DNA of 64,000 nucleotides from Microbacteriaceae bacterium (GTDB taxonomy: Bacteria > Actinomycetota > Actinomycetes > Actinomycetales > Microbacteriaceae), in contig SCRE01000008.1 in the NCBI GenBank assembly GCA_004297935.1, forward strand, positions 310,001 to 374,000, written 5' to 3'. The notes beneath the pieces are model-generated. The model did no database searches, was not told the origin of the DNA, and saw only the letters and a list, made by a program, of their open reading frames with translations. Position 1 is the stretch's first letter. Each line of letters starts with the position of its first letter. A program made the position numbers and the translations under genes. Positions 17,478 through 26,870 of this stretch are shown here, piece by piece.

Positions 17478-20400
17478 GCTTTCTCCAGTGTGACAATCAG
17501 GGCGGATGCGTCTCCCACGCCGATCGCGGAACCTTCGCCCGCGCTCAGCGGCGCCTCGGTGACGTGCAGTTGCAGTGCGAGCGTCTCGGCCGCGATCAGC
17601 TCCGCGAAGGCGCGAGCCGCCGCCGCACCTTCCGGATCCAACTGCAGCCGCAACTGGATCCGGTCGCTCACCTCGAGGCCGGCGCCCTTGCGGGCATCTT
17701 GCACGGCCCGCACGATGTCGCGGGCGAGACCCTCCGCCTCCAGCAACGGGCTGGTGCGGGTCTCCAACAGCACGAAACCGCCGTCCGGCAGCAAGGCCAG
17801 CGCGGTGTCCGCGGCTTCTCCCGTGGAGGCGACCTCGAGCACCAGCTCGAATTCGCCGTCCACCAACTCGACGCCTCCGGCGGTGATGACGCCATCGGTC
17901 TCGCTCCAGTCGCCGGCTCGTGCGGCCCGGATGACGCCCTGCACGGCCTTGCCGAGACGCGGACCGGCGGTGCGCGCGTTGACGGTGAGTCGGCGCGTGA
18001 TGCCGTACGCGGCCGCGCTGTGCTCCTCGAGCGGGACGAATTCGACCTGCTTCACGTTGAGCTCCTCGCGCAGGATCGCCTCGAACTCGGCGAGAGCACT
18101 CGCATCCGCCGTGACCACGGTGAGCTTGGCCAGCGGCAGCCGTACCCGCAACCCGGACTGCTTGCGCAGCGACAGTGCGCTGGAACTGACTCGCCGGATC
18201 TGGTCCATCGCGGCGACGAGGCCGTCGTCGACCGGAAACTCACCGGGATCCGGCCAGTCGGTCAGATGAACGCTGCGGCCACCGGTCAGGCCCTTCCAGA
18301 TCTGCTCTGTGACAAGCGGCAGCAGCGGGGCGGCGACGCGCATCACCGTCTCCAGGACCGTGTACAGCGTGTCGAATGCTTCCGCATTGCGGCCGTCGGG
18401 TGCCACGCCCTCCCAGAATCGGTCGCGAGACCGGCGCACGTACCAGTTGGTGAGAATGTCCGCGAAGTCACGCAATCTCGCGGCGGCCGACGTCGCATCC
18501 AGTGCATCCAGATCGCCCGTGACGGCCACGATCAGTTCACGGGTCTTGGCCAGCAGATAGCGATCGAGCACATCGCTCGAGTCGGTGCGCCGGTGCGCTT
18601 GATAGCCGCCGGAACCGGAAGCAGCACCTGCGCCGAGCGCCGTCGAAGCGTTGGCATACAGCGAGAAGAAATACCAGGTGCTCCACAGCGGCAGCAGTAC
18701 CTGGCGCACACTCTCGCGGATGCCTTCTTCCGTGACCACGAGGTTGCCTCCGCGCAGGACGGGGCTGGACATCAGGAACCAGCGCATCGCATCCGAACCG
18801 TCACGATCGAACACCTCATTGACATCCGGGTAGTTGCGCAGCGACTTCGACATCTTCTGCCCGTCGCTGCCGAGCACGATCCCGTGGCTGATCACCTGGC
18901 TGAACGCGGGCCGGTCGAACAGCGCCGTCGACAGCGTGTGCAGGAGATAGAACCAACCGCGCGTCTGGCCGATGTACTCCACGATGAAGTCAGCGGGGCT
19001 GTGGCTGTCGAACCAATCCTGATTCTCGAACGGGTAGTGCACCTGCGCGAACGGCATCGATCCGGAGTCGAACCACACGTCGAGCACGTCGGGAATGCGG
19101 CGCATCGTCGATGCACCCGACGGGTCATCCGGGTTGGGCCGCGTGAGTTCGTCGATGTATGGGCGGTGCAGGTCCGGAACGCCGTGCGCATTCAACGGCA
19201 GCACCCCGAAATCGGCTTCGAGCTCGGCCAGCGAGCCGTAGACGTCCACGCGGGGAAAGTCGGGGTTGTCGCTCTTCCACACCGGGATCGGCGATCCCCA
19301 GTAGCGGTTGCGGCTGACCGACCAGTCGCGGGCGTTCGCCACCCACTTGCCGAACTGGCCGTCCTTGACGTTCTCCGGCACCCACTCGACCTGCTGATTG
19401 AGCTCGGACATGCGATCGCGGAATTGCGTCACACGCACGAACCAACTGGAGACCGCCTTGTAGATGAGCGGGTTGCGGCACCGCCAACAGTGCGGGTACG
19501 AGTGATCGTAGCTGGACTGTCGCAGCAGTCTGCCCTGCGCCTTGAGCAATCGCGTCAGAGGCTTGTTCGCCTCGAACACCTGCAGGCCGGCCACTTCGGG
19601 CACGCTCGGCAGGAAGCGTCCGCCCTCGTCGACCGACAGGATGACCGGGATGCCGTTGGCCTCGCAGACGCGCTGGTCGTCCTCACCGTATGCGGGTGCC
19701 TGATGCACGATACCGGTGCCATCGGTCGTCGTCACATAGTCGTCGACCAGGATCCGCCATGCGTTCTGCGTGCCATACGTCGATGCGTCCGCGTAGTGGT
19801 CCCATAGCCGGTCGTAGCTGACGCCCTCAAGCTGCGACCCGCGGATGCTGCGGCTCACCGCCGCGACGGCGGCTTCCGCGGAACCGTAACCCAAGTCTTT
19901 CGCGTAACTGCCGACGAGGTCGCCCGCGAGCAGATACTCTGCGCTGAGACCTTCGGAATCGGGTGTGCCGTTCGGCCCGGCCGGGACAATCGCGTACTCG
20001 ATGTCGGGCCCGACGACGAGGGCGAGGTTGGTCGGAAGGGTCCACGGCGTCGTCGTCCAGGCCAGCGCGCGCACGGCGGTCAGGCCCAGCGCCTCGGCCT
20101 TCGCGCCGATCAGTGGGAACGTGACGGTGACGGTCTGATCCTGACGCATCTTGTAGACGTCGTCGTCCATCCGCAGTTCGTGGTTCGACAGCGGTGTCTG
20201 GTCACGCCAGCAGTACGGCAACACGCGGTAGCCCTCGTAGGCGAGTCCCTTGTCGTGGAGCTGTTTGAACGCCCAGATCACCGACTCCATGAACGTGATG
20301 TCGAGAGTCTTGTAGTCGTTGTCGAAGTCGACCCAGCGCGCCTGGCGGGTGACGTATTCCTGCCACTCACGCGTGTAGCGCAGCACGGATTCGCGCGCGG

Positions 20401-20758
20401 CCTGGTTGAAGGCGGCGATTCCCATCTCTTCGATCTGACTCTTGTCCGTGATGCCCAGCTGCCGCTCGGCTTCCAGTTCTGCCGGCAGGCCGTGCGTGTC
20501 CCAGCCGAAGCGGCGCTCGACCTTCTTGCCGCGCATCGTCTGGAATCGTGGAAACAGGTCCTTCGCGTACCCGGTGAGCAGGTGACCGTAGTGCGGAAGC
20601 CCGTTCGCGAAGGGTGGGCCGTCGTAGAAGACCCACTCGTTGGCATCCGCTCGGTTCTCGATGGAGGCGCGGAACGTGCCGTCGGCCTTCCAGAAGGCGA
20701 GGATTCCGGCCTCGATCTCCGGAAAATTCGGTGAGGGGTTCGGCAGTGGGTACGGCAT
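17474..20758 (-). CDS. ileS: Isoleucyl-tRNA synthetase
   Basis: The 1094-residue class I synthetase charges tRNA-Ile. It shows the HIGH-type motif [20 protein letters not shown], the KMSKS signature in [16 protein letters not shown], the editing-domain segment around [12 protein letters not shown], and the long C-terminal region of the eukaryote-like IleS subtype common in actinobacteria; this subtype is associated with natural mupirocin resistance in other species. ATG 20758 ([18 protein letters not shown]) follows AGGAG. Upstream is a T-box leader with an ATC specifier, so expression is controlled by uncharged tRNA-Ile. Confidence 0.97.
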   Translation of the reverse strand: MPYPLPNPSPNFPEIEAGILAFWKADGTFRASIENRADANEWVFYDGPPFANGLPHYGHLLTGYAKDLFPRFQTMRGKKVERRFGWDTHGLPAELEAERQLGITDKSQIEEMGIAAFNQAARESVLRYTREWQEYVTRQARWVDFDNDYKTLDITFMESVIWAFKQLHDKGLAYEGYRVLPYCWRDQTPLSNHELRMDDDVYKMRQDQTVTVTFPLIGAKAEALGLTAVRALAWTTTPWTLPTNLALVVGPDIEYAIVPAGPNGTPDSEGLSAEYLLAGDLVGSYAKDLGYGSAEAAVAAVSRSIRGSQLEGVSYDRLWDHYADASTYGTQNAWRILVDDYVTTTDGTGIVHQAPAYGEDDQRVCEANGIPVILSVDEGGRFLPSVPEVAGLQVFEANKPLTRLLKAQGRLLRQSSYDHSYPHCWRCRNPLIYKAVSSWFVRVTQFRDRMSELNQQVEWVPENVKDGQFGKWVANARDWSVSRNRYWGSPIPVWKSDNPDFPRVDVYGSLAELEADFGVLPLNAHGVPDLHRPYIDELTRPNPDDPSGASTMRRIPDVLDVWFDSGSMPFAQVHYPFENQDWFDSHSPADFIVEYIGQTRGWFYLLHTLSTALFDRPAFSQVISHGIVLGSDGQKMSKSLRNYPDVNEVFDRDGSDAMRWFLMSSPVLRGGNLVVTEEGIRESVRQVLLPLWSTWYFFSLYANASTALGAGAASGSGGYQAHRRTDSSDVLDRYLLAKTRELIVAVTGDLDALDATSAAARLRDFADILTNWYVRRSRDRFWEGVAPDGRNAEAFDTLYTVLETVMRVAAPLLPLVTEQIWKGLTGGRSVHLTDWPDPGEFPVDDGLVAAMDQIRRVSSSALSLRKQSGLRVRLPLAKLTVVTADASALAEFEAILREELNVKQVEFVPLEEHSAAAYGITRRLTVNARTAGPRLGKAVQGVIRAARAGDWSETDGVITAGGVELVDGEFELVLEVASTGEAADTALALLPDGGFVLLETRTSPLLEAEGLARDIVRAVQDARKGAGLEVSDRIQLRLQLDPEGAAAARAFAELIAAETLALQLHVTEAPLSAGEGSAIGVGDASALIVTLEKA

Positions 20759-20762
20759 TCTT

Positions 20763-20990
20763 CTCCTGGCAGCTCGATGCTCTGCACGAGGACGCCGCCC
20801 GCCGTCTCCGGCGAAGCGCCGCGGTACCACCCCGCTTGCCGTGCTCCGTCAGTGGCGAGGCACGACCGCTTCTTCATTGGCTGTGACGGGCCAGCCCCGT
20901 TCGGTTCTATTGCGCGAACACCCGATCGAACTGGGCCCCGCGGTTCTTCCGAAGACTCCCCGGTGATGGCCGGATCACAGTCGATGGGTG
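20763..20990 (-). promoter_or_regulatory. T-box leader (translational type) of ileS, Ile specifier ATC
   Basis: On the minus strand the leader contains the hallmark T-box sequence GGGGTGGTACCGCGG (20833-20819). Near its 5' end is a very short stem with GTGAT/ATCAC and the codon ATC (20967-20965) followed by ACCGGGGAG and TCTTCGGAAGAAC, the pattern of actinobacterial ultrashort-stem-I T-boxes. After the T-box motif there is no T-tract; instead the ileS AGGAG (near 20765) is close by, so control is most likely by sequestering the ribosome site. A TAGACT -10 box (20998-20993) places the transcript start near 20986. Confidence 0.92.
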
Positions 20991-20992
20991 AA

Positions 20993-20998
20993 AGTCTA
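20993..20998 (-). promoter_or_regulatory. -10 box TAGACT of the ileS T-box transcript
   Basis: TAGACT on the minus strand lies about 26 nt before the ATC specifier, correctly placed to start the T-box RNA just upstream of its short stem I. Confidence 0.65.
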
Positions 20999-21071
20999 CC
21001 CACTCGGCCGCGGTCGCGTGTGCGGCGACGAGGATGAGGCGCAGCGTGTGCGAGACGCGCGTAAGGGTCTG

Positions 21072-21680
21072 TCAGGCGAAGCCGCGACAGATCGGGCTGA
21101 TCGCTTCGGCGACGTAGTCGCAGAGCGGGTCCCGCCCGGTGCCGGCCCGGGCCCATCCGTCCGCTGCCGCCGCGAGCGCCGCGACGACAGCGAAGGCGAT
21201 GACGCGTGCGCGAGGCGCGGCATCCGTTCCCAGCCGGTCGATCAAGAATCGCTCGACCTCGCCGGCGATGCGCAGAAAGCGAGGCAGGCCCGATGTGATC
21301 AACTCGGCCTGGGTGCCCATCACCTCGTATTGCGTGACGGCCAGCGGCAGGCGGTCGGGCCCGAAGCGCCTCGACGCTCCGACCAGCGCGGCACGCACCG
21401 CATCCAGTGCCGGTGTGGCCACGGGAACTCCGGCGAATTCGTCGGGCAGCGCCTCGATCGCTTCGTCGACGCTCGCCCATAGCACGTCGCTCTTCGCCTG
21501 AAAATAGTTGAAGAACGTATTGCGGCTCACACCGGCACGCCGGGTGATCTGCTCGATCGTTGTTCCGGCGTAGGTGTTCTCGAGGAACAGTTCGCTTGCA
21601 GCCTCTTCGAGGATGCCGCGCGAGGACGCAGGCCTGCGTCCGGCCCGGGCGCCTTCCTCTTGACGCATCGTGCTCCTCAC
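21072..21680 (-). CDS. TetR-family transcriptional regulator
   Basis: The 202-residue protein has an N-terminal TetR helix-turn-helix (ILEEAASELFLENTYAGTTIEQITRRAGVSRNTFFNYFQAKSDVLW, about residues 23-68), followed by an alpha-helical ligand domain with no recognisable ligand class. The ATG at 21680 has GAGGAG 4 nt upstream. It is divergent from the MFS transporter 21778-23166, with a 7-bp inverted repeat between them (21686-21708), so it probably represses both itself and the transporter. Confidence 0.9.
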   Translation of the reverse strand: MRSTMRQEEGARAGRRPASSRGILEEAASELFLENTYAGTTIEQITRRAGVSRNTFFNYFQAKSDVLWASVDEAIEALPDEFAGVPVATPALDAVRAALVGASRRFGPDRLPLAVTQYEVMGTQAELITSGLPRFLRIAGEVERFLIDRLGTDAAPRARVIAFAVVAALAAAADGWARAGTGRDPLCDYVAEAISPICRGFA

Positions 21681-21685
21681 GCCCT

Positions 21686-21708
21686 ATTATTGGTCTCAGT
21701 ACAATAAT
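21686..21708. promoter_or_regulatory. Candidate TetR operator: ATTATTG-N9-CAATAAT
   Basis: A perfect 7-bp inverted repeat, ATTATTG (21686-21692) and CAATAAT (21702-21708), lies in the 97-bp gap between the divergent tetR and MFS genes. It is an AT-rich island in GC-rich DNA. It overlaps a TACAAT -10 box (21700-21705) reading toward the MFS gene and an ATAATA on the other strand reading toward tetR. Confidence 0.75.
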
Positions 21709-21777
21709 GTACCTGCGGGCGAGGTCTCGCTCAGCTCCACCGTCTCAGCCCACCCTGTCACAGTCTTGTGAGGTTTC

Positions 21778-23166
21778 ATGTCTTCTCCCCTCGTGCCATC
21801 TCCCGTGGCCGACACCGCGGCAGCACTGCCTGCGCGCAAGGCCACCCGCGTCGCGTTCGCCTCATTCGTGGGCACATCGCTCGAGTCGTACGACTTCTAT
21901 GTTTTCGCCTACTTCAGCGCGATCTTCAGCGCCCAGTTGTTCTTCCCCGAGCAAGACAGAGTGGCCGGCACGATCTCGGCCTTCCTGGTGCTCGCCACCA
22001 GCTATCTCGTGCGCCCGCTCGGTGCCCTCATCTTCGGCCACCTCGGCGATCGGATCGGCCGCAAGCGCACGCTGCTGTTGACCATTTCGATCATGGGCGT
22101 CTCCACCGGCGCAATCGGTCTGCTCCCGAGTTATGCGACCATCGGGCTGATGGCGCCTCTCCTGCTGACGCTGCTGCGTGTCATCCAAGGCCTGTCTCTC
22201 GGCGGAGAGTGGGGCGGCTCCATCCTCGTCGCGGTGGAGCACGCGTCACCGAAGCGCCGCGGGTTCTACGCCGCGCTTCCGCAGCTCGGCTCGCCCGTCG
22301 GCACGATCATCACCGGTGCGCTGTTCCTGATCCTGAGCGTCACGCTCAACCCGGCGGACATGCTCGCCTGGGGTTGGCGGCTGCCGTTCCTGCTCGCATT
22401 CCCGCTTTTGGCTGTCTCCCTCTACCTGCGTCTGACCATCGATGAGACCCCGGTCTTCGAACACCTCGTCGACACCAAGCAGCGCACCAAGGCCCCCGTT
22501 CTCGAGGTGTTCCGCCGTCAACCCGGTACCCTGCTTCTCGCCGTCGGCGCTGCGATGCTCGGCATCGGCTCGTACTCGCTGATGAACACATACACGATCA
22601 GCTACGGCGTGACGATCCTGAAGTTCTCTTACCAGGACCTGTTCACCGCGACGCTGATCGGCAGCCTGCTGCAACTGATCACGATTCCACTGTTCGGGCT
22701 CCTCGCCACCCGGATCGGATCGGCGCGCGTGGTCTGGATCGGAGCGCTCGGCACGCTGCTCATCGCGTTCCCGATGTACTACCTGCTGCAGTTCGCCACC
22801 TTCCCGATCCTGGTCGGAACCATGATCGTGGGCGGAATCCTGCCGACGCTCAGCTGGGCAGGCCTGGGCGGTTTGATGGCGGACGTCTTCGGCAGCTCGA
22901 TCCGCTACAGCGCGCTGTCCATCGCCTACGGTATCGCCGCGGCGCTGTCCGGCCTGATTCCGCTCGCGACCGCAGGCCTCGCCGCTGCGACGAATGCCGC
23001 GTGGTGGCACCCCGGCATCGTCCTGGCGTTGCTGTCGCTGATCACCCTGGTCTGCGCGCTGATAGCAGTGCCGCTGACCCGTCGTCGCGCGGAGGCCGCC
23101 GCGGATGCGAAAGCGGCGGTTGCGGAACTCGCAGAGCAGTTGGCCGGAGCGTCTGCATCCGCCTAG
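21778..23166 (+). CDS. MFS transporter, metabolite:H+ symporter (MHS/ProP-like) family
   Basis: A 462-residue, 12-segment major facilitator. The MHS signature is clear: ATRVAFASFVGTSLESYDFYVFAYFSAI in the first helix, GHLGDRIGRKRTLL (loop 2-3 motif), and RVIQGLSLGGEWGGSILVAVEH in helix 5. Relatives include ProP, shikimate and alpha-ketoglutarate permeases, so the substrate is probably an organic acid or osmolyte. ATG 21778 follows TGAGGTTTC. It is divergent from a TetR regulator and shares an operator region, which suggests induction by its substrate or a related metabolite. Confidence 0.88.
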   Translation: MSSPLVPSPVADTAAALPARKATRVAFASFVGTSLESYDFYVFAYFSAIFSAQLFFPEQDRVAGTISAFLVLATSYLVRPLGALIFGHLGDRIGRKRTLLLTISIMGVSTGAIGLLPSYATIGLMAPLLLTLLRVIQGLSLGGEWGGSILVAVEHASPKRRGFYAALPQLGSPVGTIITGALFLILSVTLNPADMLAWGWRLPFLLAFPLLAVSLYLRLTIDETPVFEHLVDTKQRTKAPVLEVFRRQPGTLLLAVGAAMLGIGSYSLMNTYTISYGVTILKFSYQDLFTATLIGSLLQLITIPLFGLLATRIGSARVVWIGALGTLLIAFPMYYLLQFATFPILVGTMIVGGILPTLSWAGLGGLMADVFGSSIRYSALSIAYGIAAALSGLIPLATAGLAAATNAAWWHPGIVLALLSLITLVCALIAVPLTRRRAEAAADAKAAVAELAEQLAGASASA

Positions 23167-23265
23167 GCACGGCGAGGGACGAACCGGCCGGCCGACGTTC
23201 TGTAGCATTAGGAGGACACCCCACACTGAGGCATCCCTGACGCGATGCCGCCTATAGCGAGAGCC

Positions 23266-23310
23266 GGACACCTCCATGCCAGACACCTCCATGCCGGACG
23301 CCTCCATGAA
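23266..23310. repeat. Three tandem 15-bp repeats across the valS start
   Basis: Units 23266-23280, 23281-23295 and 23296-23310 read GGACACCTCCATGCC, AGACACCTCCATGCC and GGACGCCTCCATGAA. Each carries an in-frame ATG preceded by CCTCC, giving three candidate valS starts (23276, 23291, 23306). Confidence 0.9.
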
Positions 23311-25972
23311 CGACGCACAGCATCCCGCAGCCGCAACCCGATCGGCAGTCCCGGACAAGCCGGCGCTGGAGGGCCTCGAGGCCAAGTGGGGTTCGGTCTG
23401 GCAGAACGACGGCACCTACTTGTTCGACCGGGCCGCAGCGCTGGCTGCCGACGACCGCACCGCGATCTATTCGATCGACACGCCGCCGCCCACCGCCTCC
23501 GGCTCGCTGCACATCGGACACGTCTTCAGTTACACGCACACAGACCTGATCGCGCGCTATCAGCGTATGCGCGGCAAGAACGTCTTCTACCCGATGGGTT
23601 GGGACGACAACGGCCTGCCGACCGAGCGTCGCGTGCAGAACTACTACGGCGTGCGCTGCGACCCGTCGCTGCCATACGACGACGACTTCGTGCCACCGTT
23701 CGAGGGCGGCGACAACAAGAGCACGAAGGCAGCCGATCAGAAGCCGGTCTCGCGGCGCAACTTCATCGAGCTCTGCGAACGGCTGACGGTCGAAGACGAG
23801 AAGCAGTTCGAGGCGCTCTGGCGGGCGCTCGGCCTGTCCGTCGACTGGAGCCAGACCTACCGCACGATCGGGCACGGGGCACTGCGCGCCTCGCAACTCG
23901 GCTTCCTGAAGAACATCGAGCGAGGCGAGGCGTACCAGGCGATGGCGCCGACACTGTGGGACATCAGCTTCCGCACCGCTGTCGCACAGGCCGAGCTCGA
24001 AGACAGAGACCAACCCGGCGCATACCACCGGGTCACCTTCCACGGTCAGCACGGGCCGGTCTACATCGAAACGACTCGCCCGGAACTGCTGCCGGCTTGC
24101 GTCGCACTCGTGGCGCATCCGGATGACCAGCGCTACCAGTCATTGTTCGGCTCGAGCGCGCGCACTCCCCTGTTCGATGTCGAGGTTCCCGTGCTCGCCC
24201 ACCCCCTCGCCCAACAGGACAAGGGCAGCGGCATCGCGATGATCTGCACCTTCGGCGACATCACCGACGTGGTCTGGTGGCGAGAACTGGATCTGCCGAA
24301 CCGCGCGATCATCGGATTCGACGGTCGCATTCTGGCCGATCCGCCCGACGCGATCACCACGGACGGCGGTCGTGCCGCATACGCGCAACTCGCCGGAAAG
24401 ACCGTGTTCTCGGCCAAGCAGTCCGTCGTCGACCTCCTGCGTGAGTCGGGCGACCTGATCGGCGACCCCAAGCCCATCACGCACCCGGTGAAGTTCTTCG
24501 AAAAGGGCGACAAACCGCTCGAAATCGTCTCCACCCGGCAGTGGTATGTCAAGAACGGCGCCCGGGACGAAGCCCTCAAGGCCCGACTGCTCGAACTCGG
24601 CGCGCAACTGGACTGGCACCCGGACTTCATGCGCGTGCGTTACGAGAACTGGGTCGGCGGACTCTCCGGCGACTGGTTGATCTCCCGCCAGCGCTTCTTC
24701 GGCGTTCCGCTGCCGGTCTGGTATCCGCTCGACGCGGACGGCAACCCGTTATTCGATGAGCCGATCCTGCCGCCCCGCGAGCTGCTGCCGGTCGACCCGT
24801 CATCGGATGCCGCACCCGGCTATCAGGAAAGCCAGCGCGGGCAGGCCGGCGGTTTCGTCGGCGAGGTCGACGTGATGGACACCTGGATGACCTCCTCACT
24901 CACCCCGCAGTTGGCGGGTGGCTGGGACCGCGACGGCGAGCTGTTCGACGCGGTGTTCCCGTTCGACCTGCGGCCGCAGGGGCAGGACATCATCCGCACC
25001 TGGTTGTTCTCCACCATGTTGCGCTCGCAACTGGAGCACGGAGTCGCGCCATGGGCCCATGCCGCACTGTCCGGCTTCATCGTCGACCCCGACCGCAAGA
25101 AGATGTCGAAGTCGAAGGGGAACGTCGTCACGCCGGCCGACATCCTCGAGAAGCACGGCTCCGACGCCGTGCGGTACTGGGCAGCCACCAGTCGGCTCGG
25201 CACGGATTCCGCATTCGACCCGCAGAATCCGACACAGATCAAGATCGGCCGCAGGCTCGCCATCAAGATCTTGAACGCGGCGAAGTTCATCCTCGGCTTC
25301 CCTGACACTCCGGGTGCCCGGGTGAGCACTGCCGTCGACATCAGCATGCTGAAAACGCTCGATGCGGTGGTGGCCGAAGCGACGGCCGCGCTTGAGAACT
25401 ACGACCACGCGCGCGCTCTCGAGGTGACAGAGACCTTCTTCTGGACGTTCTGCGACGACTACCTCGAACTGGTCAAGGAACGCGCATACGGCCAGGAGCC
25501 GGGCGCGGCCGAAGCGACGGTCGCGCAACAGTCTGCCGTGGCGGCGCTCCGCGAGGCGCTGTCGACGCTGCTTCGCCTGTTCGCGCCCGCTCTGCCGTTC
25601 GCAACCGCAGAGGCCTGGTCGTGGTTCAACGACGGATCGGTGCACCGTGCATCGTGGCCCGTGCCCGACCGTGCGCGCACCTCGAGCGGTCAACCCGACG
25701 CGGGAGAGGCGGCATCCGCTCCGGCCACCGTCGATGTGCTGGTGCTGGCGAGCGCCGCGCTGACTGGAATCCGCCGAGCCAAGACGGACGCGAAGGTCTC
25801 ACAGAAGACGCCGGTCGCGTCGGCGACACTGACCGGCGACGAGGCTCAGCTCGCCGGCCTGCGGCTGGTGGCCGACGATCTCAAAGCCGTCGGCCGCATC
25901 GCCCGGCTGTCCTTCGTTGTGAGCGACGCGCTCACCGTCAGCGATGTCGTGCTGGAGCGCATCGAGGTATAA
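23276..25972 (+). CDS. valS: Valyl-tRNA synthetase
   Basis: The 898-residue class I synthetase has PPPTASGSLHIGHVFSYTHTD (HIGH motif), an editing domain, GWDDNGLPTERRVQNYYG, and DPDRKKMSKSKGNVVTP (KMSKS motif). It lacks an obvious long C-terminal coiled-coil tail, as in the actinobacterial/archaeal-like ValS subtype. The exact start is uncertain: three tandem repeats give ATGs at 23276, 23291 and 23306, none with a Shine-Dalgarno; homology begins around PDKPALEGLEAKWG, 23 residues after the first ATG. An AGGAGG lies 60 nt upstream (23209-23214) and can pair with the CCTCC in each repeat. Confidence 0.95.
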   Translation: MPDTSMPDASMNDAQHPAAATRSAVPDKPALEGLEAKWGSVWQNDGTYLFDRAAALAADDRTAIYSIDTPPPTASGSLHIGHVFSYTHTDLIARYQRMRGKNVFYPMGWDDNGLPTERRVQNYYGVRCDPSLPYDDDFVPPFEGGDNKSTKAADQKPVSRRNFIELCERLTVEDEKQFEALWRALGLSVDWSQTYRTIGHGALRASQLGFLKNIERGEAYQAMAPTLWDISFRTAVAQAELEDRDQPGAYHRVTFHGQHGPVYIETTRPELLPACVALVAHPDDQRYQSLFGSSARTPLFDVEVPVLAHPLAQQDKGSGIAMICTFGDITDVVWWRELDLPNRAIIGFDGRILADPPDAITTDGGRAAYAQLAGKTVFSAKQSVVDLLRESGDLIGDPKPITHPVKFFEKGDKPLEIVSTRQWYVKNGARDEALKARLLELGAQLDWHPDFMRVRYENWVGGLSGDWLISRQRFFGVPLPVWYPLDADGNPLFDEPILPPRELLPVDPSSDAAPGYQESQRGQAGGFVGEVDVMDTWMTSSLTPQLAGGWDRDGELFDAVFPFDLRPQGQDIIRTWLFSTMLRSQLEHGVAPWAHAALSGFIVDPDRKKMSKSKGNVVTPADILEKHGSDAVRYWAATSRLGTDSAFDPQNPTQIKIGRRLAIKILNAAKFILGFPDTPGARVSTAVDISMLKTLDAVVAEATAALENYDHARALEVTETFFWTFCDDYLELVKERAYGQEPGAAEATVAQQSAVAALREALSTLLRLFAPALPFATAEAWSWFNDGSVHRASWPVPDRARTSSGQPDAGEAASAPATVDVLVLASAALTGIRRAKTDAKVSQKTPVASATLTGDEAQLAGLRLVADDLKAVGRIARLSFVVSDALTVSDVVLERIEV

Positions 25973-26115
25973 ATCGGCGCCGGCCCGGTGTTTCAGCGGC
26001 GCGCGCCCGGCCGGTCTCGCACCGTGTCTGTCTTTCCGCGCATTGCGCCGGCGCGGTATGGTCGATGAGCACCACAACATTGAGCCTTCCTCGGGGGCCG
26101 GCTGAAGGAGACGGG

Positions 26116-26565
26116 ATGTCGATCACGATACGTACACCGAGCGACGGTGATTTCTTCGACTGGCTCGGCCTGTATGAGGGATATGCGCAGTTCTATCAGG
26201 AACCGCTGACAGACCAACGTGCCCTGCAACTGTGGAGCTGGCTGACGGATGCCTCGCACGAGGAGAACGCACTCGTCGCCGTCGACGACGGCTCGCTCGT
26301 CGGATTGGTGCACTTCCGCGAGTTCACCCGCCCGCTGGAGGCCGACCGCGGCAGCTACATCGACGACCTGTTCGTGAAGGACGACGCACGCCACGCCGGC
26401 GTCGGCCGCGCCCTCATCGACGCCGTCAGCGACCGCGCGCGCGCAGCCGGGCACGGCGTCGTGCAATGGATCACGGCCGCGGACAATGCCGAAGCGCAGC
26501 GTCTCTACGACGACATCGCCGCGCGTACCCCGTGGGTCACCTACGAGATAGACCTCGCGAAGTAA
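26116..26565 (+). CDS. GNAT-family N-acetyltransferase
   Basis: The 149-residue protein has the GNAT fold: an N-terminal strand-helix (TIRTPSDGDFFDWLGLYEGY), strand GSLVGLVHFREF, then YIDDLFVKDDARHAGVGRALIDAVSDRARAAG with the acetyl-CoA-binding R/Q-x-x-G-x-G/A equivalent (RHAGVGRA), and a C-terminal strand QWITAADNAEAQRLYDDIA. Substrate unknown. ATG 26116 is chosen because GAAGGAG precedes it; the open frame extends far upstream over the valS end without similarity. A small unknown gene follows 13 nt later. Confidence 0.88.
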   Translation: MSITIRTPSDGDFFDWLGLYEGYAQFYQEPLTDQRALQLWSWLTDASHEENALVAVDDGSLVGLVHFREFTRPLEADRGSYIDDLFVKDDARHAGVGRALIDAVSDRARAAGHGVVQWITAADNAEAQRLYDDIAARTPWVTYEIDLAK

Positions 26566-26578
26566 CGGGACCCATACG

Positions 26579-26848
26579 ATGCAGCTCGGCACCCGGTGGT
26601 CCGTCGGAACACCAGCGCCGGATAGTCTCCCCGAGGTCGTGCGCTATGCCATCGCCGCCGTCGAAGAGGAGCTTGACGCCCTCGACACCGACACCGACGA
26701 CTGGCGCTGGACACTGACCTGGCTTGAGAACAAGCCCGAGATCGAGCTGGACGACGGCACGCGCATCCAGTACAACCGCGCCGAGGACTCCGCGACGATC
26801 ACTCAACCGGCCGAGGCGTTGCCCGACGCACGTGACGAAGAGGAATAG
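26579..26848 (+). CDS. Small acidic conserved hypothetical protein
   Basis: I do not assign a family. The 89-residue acidic protein (MQLGTRWSVGTPAPDSLPEVV...) has a predicted helix around AIAAVEEELDALD, a WRWTLTWLENKPEIELDDGTRIQYN strand region, and an acidic end. Similar short proteins follow GNAT genes in related actinobacteria. It lies 13 nt after the acetyltransferase gene in the same direction, without its own Shine-Dalgarno, so co-expression is likely. Confidence 0.7.
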   Translation: MQLGTRWSVGTPAPDSLPEVVRYAIAAVEEELDALDTDTDDWRWTLTWLENKPEIELDDGTRIQYNRAEDSATITQPAEALPDARDEEE

Positions 26849-26870
26849 CCGCCGGGCGCTCCACGATCGC

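Noticed and set aside
17450-19807. A 785-codon open frame on the plus strand opposite ileS
   Set aside because: Antisense shadow of a conserved synthetase gene; Arg/Gln/Gly/His-rich and without family signatures.
23161-23275. A T-box or other amino-acid riboswitch before valS
   Set aside because: No GGTGGNACCGCG motif or specifier stem could be found; only a simple leader and the 15-bp repeats.
23245-24126. A second-frame 293-codon open frame over the start of valS
   Set aside because: Overlaps the certain valS frame and is Arg/His-rich shadow sequence.
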